From NCBI GenBank assembly GCA_009873655.1, contig WAIB01000008.1, positions 1-64,000 of the forward strand: DNA of 64,000 bases, written 5' to 3'. Origin of the DNA: Nitrospinota bacterium (GTDB lineage Bacteria; Nitrospinota; Nitrospinia; Nitrospinales; VA-1). Below, piece after piece: positions 54,195-63,798 of this stretch. Positions within the stretch are counted from its first letter, which is position 1. The number at the start of each line of letters is the position of its first letter. The notes beneath the pieces were generated by a model. The model was not told the origin of the DNA and made no database searches. It was given only the letters and a program-made list of their open reading frames with translations. A program made the translations under genes and the position numbers.

Positions 54195-54947
54195 TTAATT
54201 CGAAACCAATTGAGAAATAAATTCGGTCAAATTTTGGGTGGCGATTTTGGTGTGGGTTTGGAGGGAAAGGGCCTTTTTAATAGACCCGGGATGTGTCAGG
54301 ACATACCAACCCGCTTTCAATTTGGATATTTCCCCATCTTTCCCCAGAAAGCTTGATGAATCGATCAATTCATCATTGACCGCATCGGAAATTCCTCTCA
54401 CTGAAATAAAAGCAATGCTGTTTTCACGAGCGCACAGAGCAATATCAAAAGTTTCCATTTCTACTGCCTCCGCTCCAAAACGAATTCCCAGTTCCTTTTT
54501 GGCTGTGGGAGTATGGACAACTTGATCGACCGTTAAGAGTCTTCCCGCCTTCAATTGTGCGTTACTAGGTGGGGTGATCTTTTCTGCCTGTTCAAGCCAT
54601 TGGGAATTTCCCGGACCTTCCATTTCAAAAGAGGCGGAATCTCTTTTGGAACACAGTATGGTTTTGGCAACAAATAAATCACCCACGTTCATCCCTTCGA
54701 CCAATGCGCCCGCGTAACCCAGGCTGATGATCATTTCGGGTTGGAATTTTTCAATGACCTGACGGGTCGCGTCTTTTGCTCTTTGTCTGCCGATCCCTGT
54801 TCGAACCAGGACAATATCTTTACCCTGCCATTTTCCCGGCCAGGCTTCGGATTTCCCCAGACGAACCCGGTCGGAAATGTTCATGGCCTTTTTAATTCCG
54901 GCAATCTCTTCGGCAACGGCTCCCAATATGGCTATGATTTTTTTCAT
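54195..54947 (-). CDS. Nucleoside phosphorylase-family protein (MTA/SAH nucleosidase-like)
   Basis: 250 residues. Family motifs: GAVAEEIAGI at the N-terminus, RTGIGRQRAKDA near 50, ISLGYAGAL near 75, the substrate-binding VEMETF near 165 and catalytic Asp in VRGISDAVND near 187. It may cleave MTA/SAH, or belong to the hopanoid-associated phosphorylases (HpnG); TGIG-R-A leans to the second, while mtnA nearby leans to the first. Single gene, convergent with the Kelch gene. Start ATG at 54947. Confidence 0.82.
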   Translation of the reverse strand: MKKIIAILGAVAEEIAGIKKAMNISDRVRLGKSEAWPGKWQGKDIVLVRTGIGRQRAKDATRQVIEKFQPEMIISLGYAGALVEGMNVGDLFVAKTILCSKRDSASFEMEGPGNSQWLEQAEKITPPSNAQLKAGRLLTVDQVVHTPTAKKELGIRFGAEAVEMETFDIALCARENSIAFISVRGISDAVNDELIDSSSFLGKDGEISKLKAGWYVLTHPGSIKKALSLQTHTKIATQNLTEFISQLVSN

Positions 54948-55060
54948 AGCGGCAAGTATACAACCCTTTCCATACAGATTCCGTACTCATTTTATAACCT
55001 GTCTGGTTTGGAGTATGCTAAGGTTCCTCCTTTTTAACAACACGGGGCAATAAAAAATTA

Positions 55061-56449
55061 ATGGCAAAAAGCAAACTTAACATTCCTGTAAAAAAGGGAG
55101 ACCGGTTGGAACTGCAGGTAGAAACCCTCGCTTCCAGCGGAGACGGACTCTGTCGCCACCAAGGCTATGCCTTGTTCATCCCTGGCGGCATTCCCGGAGA
55201 TCGTATAACAGGAAAAGTTAACAAAATCACTCCTCGTTTCGGAGTGGTCGATATCCTCGAACGAACACAATTATCACCGGATAGGGTGGACCCGCCCTGC
55301 CCGGTTTTTTTCAAATGTGGCGGCTGCAAATTTCAAGACCTCAGTTATGAAAAACAACTCGAATTTAAGGTTCAAGTCGTACGGGACAGTTTGAAACGGA
55401 TTGGCGGAATCGAATTACCGGAAAAAATAGAAGCCTTCGCGGCGGAACAACAATACCAGTACCGGAACAAGGGCAGCTTCGCCATAACCGGAAAAGCCAG
55501 CGATCCGCAAATCGGATTCTATGCCGAAGGCTCCCATATCATAGCCGATTCCCCTGTTTGCGATATTCTTTTAGAACCCATCAACCAGACCAAGGAATGG
55601 CTGCGACATCTTTTAAAGGAAAATCAAATATCACTTTATAACGAGAAACACCATCGAGGGCTGGTAAGAGGACTCGTTATCCGCCATTCGGAATCAACCG
55701 GTGAAACCCTTGTTGGACTGATTACCAACAAAGGCCGGTTCCCTCGCGGTTTTCTGGCAGCACTGAAAAACGGGAATGAATTAAAAAAGCTGGGTATTAC
55801 CGGCATACTTCAAAATATCAACCCGCAAATCACCAACGTGATACTTGGAAAAGAAAACAAAATTCTCTGGGGAAAAGAAAGGTTCAAGGACAAACTTGCA
55901 AATGTGACCTACCACCTTTCTTTAGGGTCCTTTTTTCAAATCCATTCCGGGCAAACCATACCCTTGTATAACCTGATCGAAAGCTGGGTGGATGAAGCCA
56001 AAAATAAAATTATCATAGATGCCTACAGTGGTTCAGGAGGCATCGCCCTCTGGCTGGCCGCAAAAGGAAAAAATGTGATCGCCATCGAACAGTTTGAACC
56101 TGCCATGCAGGACGCCCGTTTGAGTGCGGAAGATAATGGAATCCGTGATTGCCGGTTTTTGACCGGGAACGTTGAAGAACACGCACCCCAGGTTGTATCC
56201 AAAGAACAGGTTCATACTTTCATAGTCGATCCTCCACGCAAAGGATGCTCCCCCTCGGTGATCAAGACATTGATGGAATCGAAACCAGAGCAAATCATTT
56301 ACATATCCTGCAATCCATCCACCCTGGCCCGCGACCTTGAAAGACTGGAAGGTTACCAACTGCATGACATAAAGGTGATTGATATGTTTCCGCAAACCCA
56401 GCACATTGAAACCGCCGTCCTACTTCGGCCAGTGGCGTCGGCGAGCTAA
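55061..56449 (+). CDS. rlmD: 23S rRNA (uracil-5-)-methyltransferase, RlmD/RumA type
   Basis: 462 residues. N-terminal TRAM domain (about 1-65, RNA binding), the Fe-S cysteines CPVFFKCGGCKF (about 80-92) and a fourth near 168, the SAM-binding DAYSGSGGIALWLA (about 322), catalytic Cys in YISCNPSTLARDL (about 413) and DPPRKGC near 387. It methylates U in 23S rRNA. Whether it targets U1939 (RlmD) or U747 (RlmC) cannot be settled. Start ATG at 55061. Confidence 0.92.
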   Translation: MAKSKLNIPVKKGDRLELQVETLASSGDGLCRHQGYALFIPGGIPGDRITGKVNKITPRFGVVDILERTQLSPDRVDPPCPVFFKCGGCKFQDLSYEKQLEFKVQVVRDSLKRIGGIELPEKIEAFAAEQQYQYRNKGSFAITGKASDPQIGFYAEGSHIIADSPVCDILLEPINQTKEWLRHLLKENQISLYNEKHHRGLVRGLVIRHSESTGETLVGLITNKGRFPRGFLAALKNGNELKKLGITGILQNINPQITNVILGKENKILWGKERFKDKLANVTYHLSLGSFFQIHSGQTIPLYNLIESWVDEAKNKIIIDAYSGSGGIALWLAAKGKNVIAIEQFEPAMQDARLSAEDNGIRDCRFLTGNVEEHAPQVVSKEQVHTFIVDPPRKGCSPSVIKTLMESKPEQIIYISCNPSTLARDLERLEGYQLHDIKVIDMFPQTQHIETAVLLRPVASAS

Positions 56450-56559
56450 AGATCAACACTCATTTTGACAAACGACTTTGATTCTCCAAAACACATAAAC
56501 CCGGTGCTCCTGCCCGGCCTTGGTTGCCTGTCTGGGGTTGATATGATAACCATTTTAAA

Positions 56560-57668
56560 ATGGATAAGGATCGAAAGATCAAGTTGTTGAAGGAAACTGA
56601 CCTGCTCAGTTTTTTCGATGAATCTACTTTGAGCCAATTGGTGGATCATTGCAGAGAGATATCCCTTTCCCCGAATGAGGTGCTGTTCAATGAAGATGAT
56701 TTGGAAAATGCCATGTATCTCATACTTGAGGGGGAGCTTGATATTTATAAGGGACCAAAACAAATCGCTGTTTTGGAAGCGGGGCAATATTTGGGGGAAA
56801 TGTCGCTGATTGAATCCAAAGCCCGTTCGGCATCGGCAAGAGCACAAAAAGAAACGCTCCTTATGGAAATCAACGAGGAACATTTCCATACGTATCTTGC
56901 TTCCGAGCCGCAGGCCCTATTATCCATCATGCGCACTCTTTCAAGTCGAGTTCGTGGGGACTGGATACCATGATGAAGGATATGCGCAAACTGAGCATTT
57001 TCACCCATGATATTCGAAATTTTCTGAGTACCCTTGGCCTCGCAGAACTGACCATTTAAGATTCTGTCGAAATGTTCGTAGGAACCCAACCGAGCCACAA
57101 AAAACGCGAAGGCCTTGAAGATATGCAAAAATGCCAGAACGTGGTTGAAACCGTCAGAACCAACCTGATGGATCTTCTGGACTCCAGTTTGAACCATATC
57201 AAAAAAATCAAAACGGAATATGTAAAGTCCAAAAGAGCGATCCTTCCCGTTATCGAAGAAACGGTTGAAAGCCTTTCGACGCACAAACAGCTTCAAGACA
57301 AAAGTGTAAAGATCAATTCTTCCGGAGATTCATTAGAAGCCGTCTTTTACCCTCTGGATATTCAGCGCGTTTTACAGAACCTGATCATCAATGCAGGTTA
57401 CGTTACCGAATCCGGGGGAATCGTAGAGGTCGGGGTCTGCAGGAATAATGGATTTCTGCAAATCAGCATTACCGATAAAGGGGCCGGTATCCCGGAAGAA
57501 ATTCAAGACTATCTTTTTAAAGATACCCTGACCACGAAAAAAGATGGCAACGGTTTTGGCCTCTTATCCTGCAAAGGCATCATCGAAGAAAATCACCAGG
57601 GCAAACTCTGGTTCGAAACGGAACAGGGAAAAGGAACCACCTTCCACTTCACCCTCCCGACCCAGTAA
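56560..57668 (+). pseudogene. Broken cNMP-binding histidine kinase
   Basis: Three pieces of one likely gene. 56560-56973 encodes a cyclic-nucleotide-binding domain (LILEGELDIY, AGQYLGEMSLIESKARSASARA). The kinase half is in another frame: from ATG 56970 come MRKLSIFTHDIRNFLSTLG, a clear H-box, then an in-frame TAA at 57057-57059. The same frame resumes to 57668 with an ATPase domain (NLIINAG N-box, DKGAGIP, GNGFGLLSC). A frameshift near 56955-56970 and the stop both break it. Sequencing error cannot be excluded. Confidence 0.8.
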
Positions 57669-57729
57669 CCTAGGACGTAAAGAGTCGAAACTTTTTACAG
57701 CCAAACTAACATTCAAGCCGCCTGGCCGG

Positions 57730-59121
57730 TTAGAAGCGGGCGTGTTTGGGTGTGCGGGGGAAAGGGATAACGTCACGGATATTTTCCATACCCGTTACGA
57801 ATTGCACCAGACGTTCGAATCCCAACCCGAAACCGGAATGAGGTGCTGACCCGAATTTCCTGAGATCGAGATACCACCAGTATTCTTCAGGATCAAGATT
57901 ATTGTCTTTCAGGCGTTTCAACAAAATATCATAATCATCTTCACGCTGACTTCCCCCTATTATCTCTCCCAGTTTGGGAAGCAGGACATCCATCGCCCGG
58001 ACGGTTTCGCCGTCTTCATTCAGTTTCATATAAAAAGATTTGATCTTCTCCGGGTAGTTATAAACAATGATAGGTTTTTTGAACACTTTTTCGCTGAGAT
58101 AGCGTTCGTGTTCTGCCTGCAACGAACAACCCCATTCGACCGAATAGGTGAATGTCTCCGTCGATTTTTGCAGGAGATGGATCGCATCGGTGTAAGTCAA
58201 CCTTTCGAATTCGCTGTCTATTATGTTTTGCAAAGTCTCAAGAATGGTTTTATCGATACGTTGGTTGAAAAATTCCATATCATTAGGGCAGTTCTCAAGA
58301 ACATCTGCCAGAAGGTATTTTATAAATTCTTCGGCAAGATCCATATCATCATCCAGATCATAAAATGCCATTTCCGGTTCTACCATCCAGAATTCGGAAA
58401 GGTGGCGACTGGTATTCGAGTTTTCAGCGCGAAAGGTAGGACCAAATGTATAGATTTCAGAAAGAGCAAGGGCGTAAATTTCTCCTTCCAGTTGTCCACT
58501 CACCGTAAGAGAAGTTTTTTCGCCAAAGAAGTCCTGAGTGTAATCAATATTGCCTTCCACTTTGGGAGGATTAACAAGGTCCAGGGTGGTGACCTGGAAC
58601 ATTTCTCCGGCACCTTCGCAATCACTGGTAGTTATAATGGGTGAATTCAAATAGACAAATCCCCGATCGTTGAAAAAGCGGTGAATGGCATAGGCCAACC
58701 TGCTGCGGACCCTCATGACAGAACCAAAGGTGTTTGTTCTCGGGCGAAGATGAGCGATCTCCCGTAAAAATTCAAAGGAATGGCGTTTTTTCTGCAAAGG
58801 ATAAGTTTCCACATCCGCGGAACCATATACTTCGATTTCCGCAACCTGTATTTCCATCTTTTGCCCTTTTCCTTCAGAAGCCACCAGCTGACCGGAAATC
58901 GCCACGCAACTTCCCGTGGTGATTTTTTTATCCAACTCCGAAAAATCCTTTAAAGAATGTTCGATTATGGCCTGTATATTGGCCTGGCAAGAACCATCGT
59001 TGATTTCGAGAAAAGAAAACCCTCCTTTGGAATCGCGACGGGTTCGCACCCATCCTTTCACTAAAACACTTTTCTCTCCTTGAGTCCTGTTCAATAATTC
59101 TTTTATTTTAATTCGTTTCAT
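57730..59121 (-). CDS. asnS: Asparaginyl-tRNA synthetase
   Basis: 463 residues from the ATG at 59121 (the longer frame to 59163 lacks support; AGGAA lies 8 bases before). N-terminal OB domain (about 15-105), class II motif 2 ([28 protein letters not shown]) and motif 3 ([13 protein letters not shown], near the end). The GSAPHSGFG segment and the lack of a Asp/Glu-specific pattern fit AsnRS. It charges tRNA-Asn directly. Confidence 0.95.
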   Translation of the reverse strand: MKRIKIKELLNRTQGEKSVLVKGWVRTRRDSKGGFSFLEINDGSCQANIQAIIEHSLKDFSELDKKITTGSCVAISGQLVASEGKGQKMEIQVAEIEVYGSADVETYPLQKKRHSFEFLREIAHLRPRTNTFGSVMRVRSRLAYAIHRFFNDRGFVYLNSPIITTSDCEGAGEMFQVTTLDLVNPPKVEGNIDYTQDFFGEKTSLTVSGQLEGEIYALALSEIYTFGPTFRAENSNTSRHLSEFWMVEPEMAFYDLDDDMDLAEEFIKYLLADVLENCPNDMEFFNQRIDKTILETLQNIIDSEFERLTYTDAIHLLQKSTETFTYSVEWGCSLQAEHERYLSEKVFKKPIIVYNYPEKIKSFYMKLNEDGETVRAMDVLLPKLGEIIGGSQREDDYDILLKRLKDNNLDPEEYWWYLDLRKFGSAPHSGFGLGFERLVQFVTGMENIRDVIPFPRTPKHARF

Positions 59122-59272
59122 CGGGCAAATTCCTTGGGAGTCCGGATTGGGCAACCAATCCACTTCTCATTGACAATAAAGGGGATTTCAGATATTTTAG
59201 TTTAGAAACATACCGGCGTTTGCATAAATTTTTTTCCTTTGACGGGAAATCCACTACCTCATATTTTGTTCC

Positions 59273-59572
59273 GTGTTTATTCTAGGCAACTTACTACAAG
59301 CCACAGCCCAAATATTAAATATAATTCTGCAGCTTTATATGTGGATTATTATTATTCGCGCGTTATTATCCTGGGTCAATCCTGATCCTTATAATCCCAT
59401 TGTTCAGTTCTTATACAGTATAACAGAACCTGTCCTGTACCGAATCCGGCAACTGGTACCAATGACAGGAATCGGGATTGACTTCTCACCTATCATTGTC
59501 CTATTGGCCATCGTGTTTTTACAAGGGTTTCTGGTGGAATCTCTCGCGGCCCTGGGGGCAAGATTACAGTAA
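59273..59572 (+). CDS. YggT-family membrane protein
   Basis: 99 residues, two membrane segments (about 8-28 and 65-88). The family core is ALLSWVNPDPYNPIVQFLYSITEPVLYRIRQLVP. YggT proteins lie near cell-division and pyrroline genes and may help division or osmotic response; function open. Start GTG at 59273. It is followed by divIVA and yggU, a common set (yggT-divIVA-yggU). Confidence 0.88.
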   Translation: MFILGNLLQATAQILNIILQLYMWIIIIRALLSWVNPDPYNPIVQFLYSITEPVLYRIRQLVPMTGIGIDFSPIIVLLAIVFLQGFLVESLAALGARLQ

Positions 59573-59578
59573 CCGGCC

Positions 59579-60160
59579 ATGCGTTTAAGTTATCTTGACA
59601 TTCTGGAACAATGCTTTCATGACAAATTCCGCGGTTACAACAAACAGGAAGTGGACACCTTTCTTCATCTTGTCGCCGATGATTTCAAGTCCATGTCCGA
59701 AGAAATCAAAGAAAAAGAAAAAATTATCGCCAGCAAGGACAATGAAATAAAATCGCTACTGGCCGACCTGGAATCCCGGCTCGTTGAAATGGATACTTTT
59801 ATCCCACAGGAGGTTGAGGAAGAACTCATAGACCTGCGAAAACAGGTTGAGGAAAAAGATCGATTCATAAAAGAAATGCAGGAAGCCCAAAAGCATGAGG
59901 AAAACGGGGACAATCCTTTCTCCCAGCTCACACCTGAAATGCTCAAAGAGAAAGCAAAAAGGATTGTCAACGCCGCAAAAAACAAGGCCGAACAGCATCG
60001 ACAAGACGCTATTAAAGAGCTGGAACAGCTGATGCAGGATATAGAAAAACTAAAAAAGCAAAAATCAGCCTTGACGGAAAATATTAAATCCACCGCGATT
60101 GAACATTTGAGCAAATTTAAAGCGGGAATGCCAAACGGCCGCACAGGAAATGCGGATTAA
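59579..60160 (+). CDS. DivIVA-domain protein
   Basis: 193 residues. N-terminal membrane-curvature-binding DivIVA segment (LDILEQCFHDKFRGYNKQEVDTFLHLVADDF), then a long coiled coil (about 35-90 and 115-175). DivIVA proteins mark curved membrane at poles and septa. Six bases after yggT; its end overlaps yggU by 11 bases. Confidence 0.9.
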   Translation: MRLSYLDILEQCFHDKFRGYNKQEVDTFLHLVADDFKSMSEEIKEKEKIIASKDNEIKSLLADLESRLVEMDTFIPQEVEEELIDLRKQVEEKDRFIKEMQEAQKHEENGDNPFSQLTPEMLKEKAKRIVNAAKNKAEQHRQDAIKELEQLMQDIEKLKKQKSALTENIKSTAIEHLSKFKAGMPNGRTGNAD

Positions 60161-60449
60161 TTCCTGTGAAAAAGGAATCCGCTTCTCTGCCATAATACAA
60201 CCCCGGTCATCAAAAAACGAAGTGACAGGGATTTACAACAATGCATTAAAAATTCGCCTGACATCCCCCCCTGTCGATGGCGCGGCCAACAAAGCCTGCG
60301 CGCGTTTTTTATCAAAGTGGCTTGAGGTGAGTTCTTCGGAAATAAATATTGTAAGGGGACAAAGCAGCAAAAATAAAATTATCGAAGTTACGGGCCTTTC
60401 AGACAAGCAGTTCCTCGAAATTTTAAAAACCAAAAACCTTTTAAAATAA
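60150..60449 (+). CDS. DUF167/YggU family protein
   Basis: 99 residues with the family block IQPRSSKNEV, LKIRLTSPPVDGAANKACARFLSKWL and SSKNKIIEVTG. Small conserved protein of unknown function; commonly beside yggT. Its ATG overlaps the end of divIVA, so the two are coupled. Confidence 0.92.
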   Translation: MRINSCEKGIRFSAIIQPRSSKNEVTGIYNNALKIRLTSPPVDGAANKACARFLSKWLEVSSSEINIVRGQSSKNKIIEVTGLSDKQFLEILKTKNLLK

Positions 60450-60458
60450 ATCACTCTT

Positions 60459-61498
60459 ATGATCAAAACCATTGAATATGTAGACGGGGTCGTGCGCATG
60501 ATCGACCAAACACGATTACCTGCGGAAAAAGAATTCGTCGATTGCCGCACCATAGAAGAAGTAGGTCACGCCATCAAAACAATGGTCATTCGTGGAGCCC
60601 CCGCCATTGGAGTTGCTGCTGCGATGGGTGTAAGCCTGGGAGCGGATTCCATTGAAGCTTCCAGTTATGAAGATTTTTATCGAATACTCGGAGAGAAATG
60701 CGATCGGCTTGGACAATCCAGGCCCACGGCGGTAAACCTCGCTTGGGGAATCAACCGCATGAAACAGGTTGCACAAAAAAATAAAGCGCTTGCCATTAGC
60801 CAAATAAAATCGAAGCTAAAGGAAGAAGCCTTGAACATTTTGACCGAAGACATAAGCACCAACCAGACGATGGGCCAGCACGGGCAAACCCTGGTTAAAG
60901 ACGGCAGCGTGATTTTAACCCACTGCAATGCAGGGGCTTTGGCCACTGCAGGGTTCGGAACCGCATTGGGAGTCGTTCGTGCCGCGGCGAACGCTGGAAA
61001 AGATATCAAGGTTCTTGCAAATGAAACCCGTCCTTTTTTACAGGGAGCAAGACTGACCACATGGGAATTAAAAGAAGACGGCATTCCTGTAAAATTGATA
61101 ACAGATAATATGTGCGGATTTTTCATGAACAAACAGGAAATCGACCTTGTCGTGGTGGGGGCGGACCGCATTGCCGCGAATGGGGACGTTGCCAATAAAA
61201 TCGGAACCTACATGTCGCAGTACTCGCTAAAGAAAATAATATTCCTTTTTATGTTGCCGCCCCTGTTTCCACTCTTGACCTTTCCCTGGCATCGGGAAAA
61301 GAAATTCCCATTGAAGAGCGTTCCTCTGAAGAAGTGACCCGCATCAACCAGAAACAAATTTCTCCTGAAGGGGTTGAAGCGGCACATCCTGCTTTTGACA
61401 TCACACCCAATCATCTGGTCACAGCCATCATCACGGAAAACGGCATTGCGCGCGCCCCTTTCACAGAAACTCTCAAGGCTCTCGCCAGCAAAAAATGA
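60459..61498 (+). pseudogene. mtnA: Methylthioribose-1-phosphate isomerase, frameshifted
   Basis: The frame from ATG 60459 matches MtnA up to about residue 251: MVIRGAPAIGVAAAMG, catalytic Cys in ILTHCNAGALATAGFGTALG, catalytic Asp in [20 protein letters not shown]. After GTY the frame turns to nonsense and ends at 61337. The proper C-terminus ([22 protein letters not shown] to ALASKK) continues in the -1 frame from 61211 to the TGA at 61498. One missing base near 61211-61213 would restore it. It isomerises MTR-1-P in methionine salvage. The stop overlaps the next ATG. Confidence 0.88.
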
Positions 61499-62487
61499 AA
61501 GCAATGATCCTGGCAGCGGGTTTTGGCACACGCCTCAAACCTCTGACCAACGACCTCCCCAAACCCATGTTCCCGGTTCTTAATCACCCTATCCTTGAGC
61601 ATGCAATAAATTTTCTCAGCTCACAAGGTATCAAGGAAATCGCCATAAACCTTCATCACCAGCCTGAAAAGATCATCGACTATTTTGGCGATGGAAAAGA
61701 TTTCAGGGTAAAACTGCAATATTCCAAAGAAGAAAACATTCTGGGGACTGCGGGTGGAATAAAAAAGCTGGAACCCTTTTTAAAGGACGAAACTTTTCTG
61801 GTAATCAATAGCGATGTTCTGGCAGACGTCAATCTGAATGATGTTTTGAAGTTTCACAGGGAAAAAAAATCCAAATTGACTTTGGTCGTCAGGCAGGATT
61901 CCAATGCAGAAAAGTATGACTCCATCCAACGGGTGGAAGAAGGTCGCATCGTGCATTTTCTCGGCCACTCAATTAAAAATTCAGCCCCTACCACCCGGGT
62001 TATGTTCACCGGAATTCAAATTATGGAACCCGATATCTTTTCCCGTATTCCGGAAAATAAATTCTGCGGTACCACTGAAGATGTTTTCCCGGGAATGATT
62101 AATGAGGGGCTCCCTGTTTACGGTTATCTTCACAAGGGGTATTGGATAGACATGGGAACCCGGGAAACCTATATTCAGGCCCAGAAGGACGCAATGGATG
62201 GAAAGGTAGTATTAAAAAATTCATCTTCAAGAAATCCTGAAGGACCTCTTGTCGTACCCCCGGTCCATATCGGTAAAAATTGTGAGATATCGCAAGGAGC
62301 GCAGGTCGGACCCTATGCGGTACTTGGAGACGGCTGCCGAATACGCCCGGGAGCCGTGGTGGAAAATTCAATACTCTGGCCAGGATCCACCATTGGAAAT
62401 GACTCCACCATTAAAAACTGCATTATCAGCCAGGGTACTTGCGTTGATTCAGGGAAAAGTTTAGAGAACCTCTCATTTAATTCATAG
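61495..62487 (+). CDS. Sugar-phosphate nucleotidyltransferase with left-handed beta-helix
   Basis: 330 residues. Nucleotide-binding [19 protein letters not shown] (about 7-26), [13 protein letters not shown] near 82, NSDVLAD near 103 and GYWIDMGT near 220. Residues about 245-330 are hexapeptide repeats ([24 protein letters not shown]). It joins a sugar-1-phosphate to an NTP; GDP-mannose or UDP-type substrates are both possible. Its ATG overlaps the stop of the mtnA frame (ATGA), and the order mtnA-NTP is kept despite the frameshift. Confidence 0.9.
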   Translation: MKAMILAAGFGTRLKPLTNDLPKPMFPVLNHPILEHAINFLSSQGIKEIAINLHHQPEKIIDYFGDGKDFRVKLQYSKEENILGTAGGIKKLEPFLKDETFLVINSDVLADVNLNDVLKFHREKKSKLTLVVRQDSNAEKYDSIQRVEEGRIVHFLGHSIKNSAPTTRVMFTGIQIMEPDIFSRIPENKFCGTTEDVFPGMINEGLPVYGYLHKGYWIDMGTRETYIQAQKDAMDGKVVLKNSSSRNPEGPLVVPPVHIGKNCEISQGAQVGPYAVLGDGCRIRPGAVVENSILWPGSTIGNDSTIKNCIISQGTCVDSGKSLENLSFNS

Positions 62488-62560
62488 TTCCGAAAGGTTT
62501 GGGGACAAGTCTCTTTCCGGAAAACAGGGGACGTTATTGAGGGATGAAATGCTGCCGAAA

Positions 62561-62598
62561 AAACCCTCCCTTCTCTATAGAGAAGGGAGGGTTTTTTT
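62561..62598. terminator. Bidirectional terminator
   Basis: Perfect 15-bp stem (62561-62575 / 62580-62594) with a TATA loop, then T run on the plus strand and A run before it on the left. It lies between the nucleotidyltransferase (plus) and the DUF3386 gene (minus). Confidence 0.92.
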
Positions 62599-63275
62599 TA
62601 CAGGAGTTTGTGGTTACTCAAAGTCATTGTGGAAACTGAAACCGCCCCTTCTTCACAATTAATGATACGGCGCATTTCAGGGAGATCGGCCTCACCCACA
62701 CGGGTGTACTCATCGGTATAACTTTCCACATCTTTCAATCCTTTGTTTTCAGGATTAAAGTAGAATACAGAGTATTTTCTTGTGAGGAACTTTCCATCCT
62801 GATTTTTTCTGCTCTCCTCAATATTGATTGAAAAGGAAAACCGGGGTGTCTGCCTGTTTATCTGCTGGATTCTACCATCCTTGATTCGATAGAAAGAACT
62901 CATACCGTCGCCACCCATGACCAGTTTGCGCCCTAATGGATGGGAACCGTCATCTCCAAATACCAGTTTGTATTTGCCATCAGACTCTTCAAAAGACCGG
63001 GGTCCCCGATGCATCGCAATCGATGCCAGGTTTTCGTTTAAAAAACTTTTTGCCTTTTCATCCTCTATGGTGGTTTCAATTTCCTTGGGGTTTTTAACGG
63101 TCACATTTCCACGTTGTTCTTCCCCGTCAATATTCACGACCACGTCTGCCGAGAACCCTCCAAAACCTTCAGGCCACCTTGCGGTATTTGAAAAAACCTC
63201 CTGCATCGCCTGCCGCGCTTCGGAGTCATCTTCGAGGGTTGTTTCTACATCTTTTTCTTTTGTATAGGTTGCCAT
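62598..63275 (-). CDS. DUF3386 family protein
   Basis: 225 residues. Matches DUF3386 across its length: ARQAMQEVFSNTARWPEGFGGFSADV near 19-44, GNVTVKNPKEIETTIEDEKAKSF near 58-80, HRGPRSFEESDGKYKLVFGD near 89-108 and RKYSVFYFNPENKG near 168. The family is known from cyanobacteria and plants; function unknown. No signal peptide. Its gene lies between terminators, so it is likely transcribed alone. Confidence 0.85.
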   Translation of the reverse strand: MATYTKEKDVETTLEDDSEARQAMQEVFSNTARWPEGFGGFSADVVVNIDGEEQRGNVTVKNPKEIETTIEDEKAKSFLNENLASIAMHRGPRSFEESDGKYKLVFGDDGSHPLGRKLVMGGDGMSSFYRIKDGRIQQINRQTPRFSFSINIEESRKNQDGKFLTRKYSVFYFNPENKGLKDVESYTDEYTRVGEADLPEMRRIINCEEGAVSVSTMTLSNHKLL

Positions 63276-63299
63276 CCTGGATCTCCTTAAAATAATTAG

Positions 63300-63327
63300 A
63301 GCTTGCCGAATTCACGGCAAGCTTTTT
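63300..63327. terminator. Hairpin between exbD and the DUF3386 gene
   Basis: Perfect 9-bp stem AGCTTGCCG (63300-63308) / CGGCAAGCT (63315-63323), followed by T on the plus strand only. As a minus-strand terminator after exbD its tail (TCTAATTATTTT) is weak. Confidence 0.55.
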
Positions 63328-63366
63328 AGTAATAGAAAAGTTTTTCACCAATAAAGCGATTATACC

Positions 63367-63765
63367 TTATTTTACCGCAACGCTGATATCAGGAATCCCC
63401 GCTTTTTGCAAAAGGCCCATGACCTCAATGACTTCACCATAAGGAAGAATTTTATCCGCGCGGATTACTGCGTTTTGCTTTTTAGTTTTAACATCCAGTT
63501 TGCCCAGGAACTGTTCCAGTCCCAATATGGTGGTCTTTTTCCCCGCAAGAAATATTTGTTTGTCCTTTGACATCTCAATTTCAAGGGTTTTCGGCTCTTC
63601 ATCAATAACGGAAGATTTTGACGTGGGCAAGTTGATATCCATATGGCGGCTAAAGTCCACAAAAACAGTTGACACCATAAAGAAAATGATAAGAAGAAAG
63701 ACAACATCAATCAATGGAGTCATTTCCATCGCAAAATTGTCTTCCTCTTCTTTTCTAAATTGCAA
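63367..63765 (-). CDS. ExbD/TolR-family biopolymer transport protein
   Basis: 132 residues. One membrane segment near 15-38 (MEMTPLIDVVFLLIIFFMVSTVF), with the key Asp in LIDVVF, and a periplasmic domain. It works with ExbB/TolQ to turn proton flow into force for TonB or TolA. Start TTG at 63765, supported by GGGGAG 6 bases before. It lies 33 bases after the ExbB-like gene. Confidence 0.92.
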   Translation of the reverse strand: MQFRKEEEDNFAMEMTPLIDVVFLLIIFFMVSTVFVDFSRHMDINLPTSKSSVIDEEPKTLEIEMSKDKQIFLAGKKTTILGLEQFLGKLDVKTKKQNAVIRADKILPYGEVIEVMGLLQKAGIPDISVAVK

Positions 63766-63798
63766 CGCGTACTCCCCGTTTTGGATTCTTGATTTTTA

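Noticed and set aside
57057..57059. Stop codon readthrough or selenocysteine in the broken kinase
   Set aside because: The codon is TAA, not TGA, and a separate frameshift is also needed.
61205..61220. Programmed -1 frameshift in mtnA
   Set aside because: No X XXY YYZ heptamer at the join; a single missing base is simpler.
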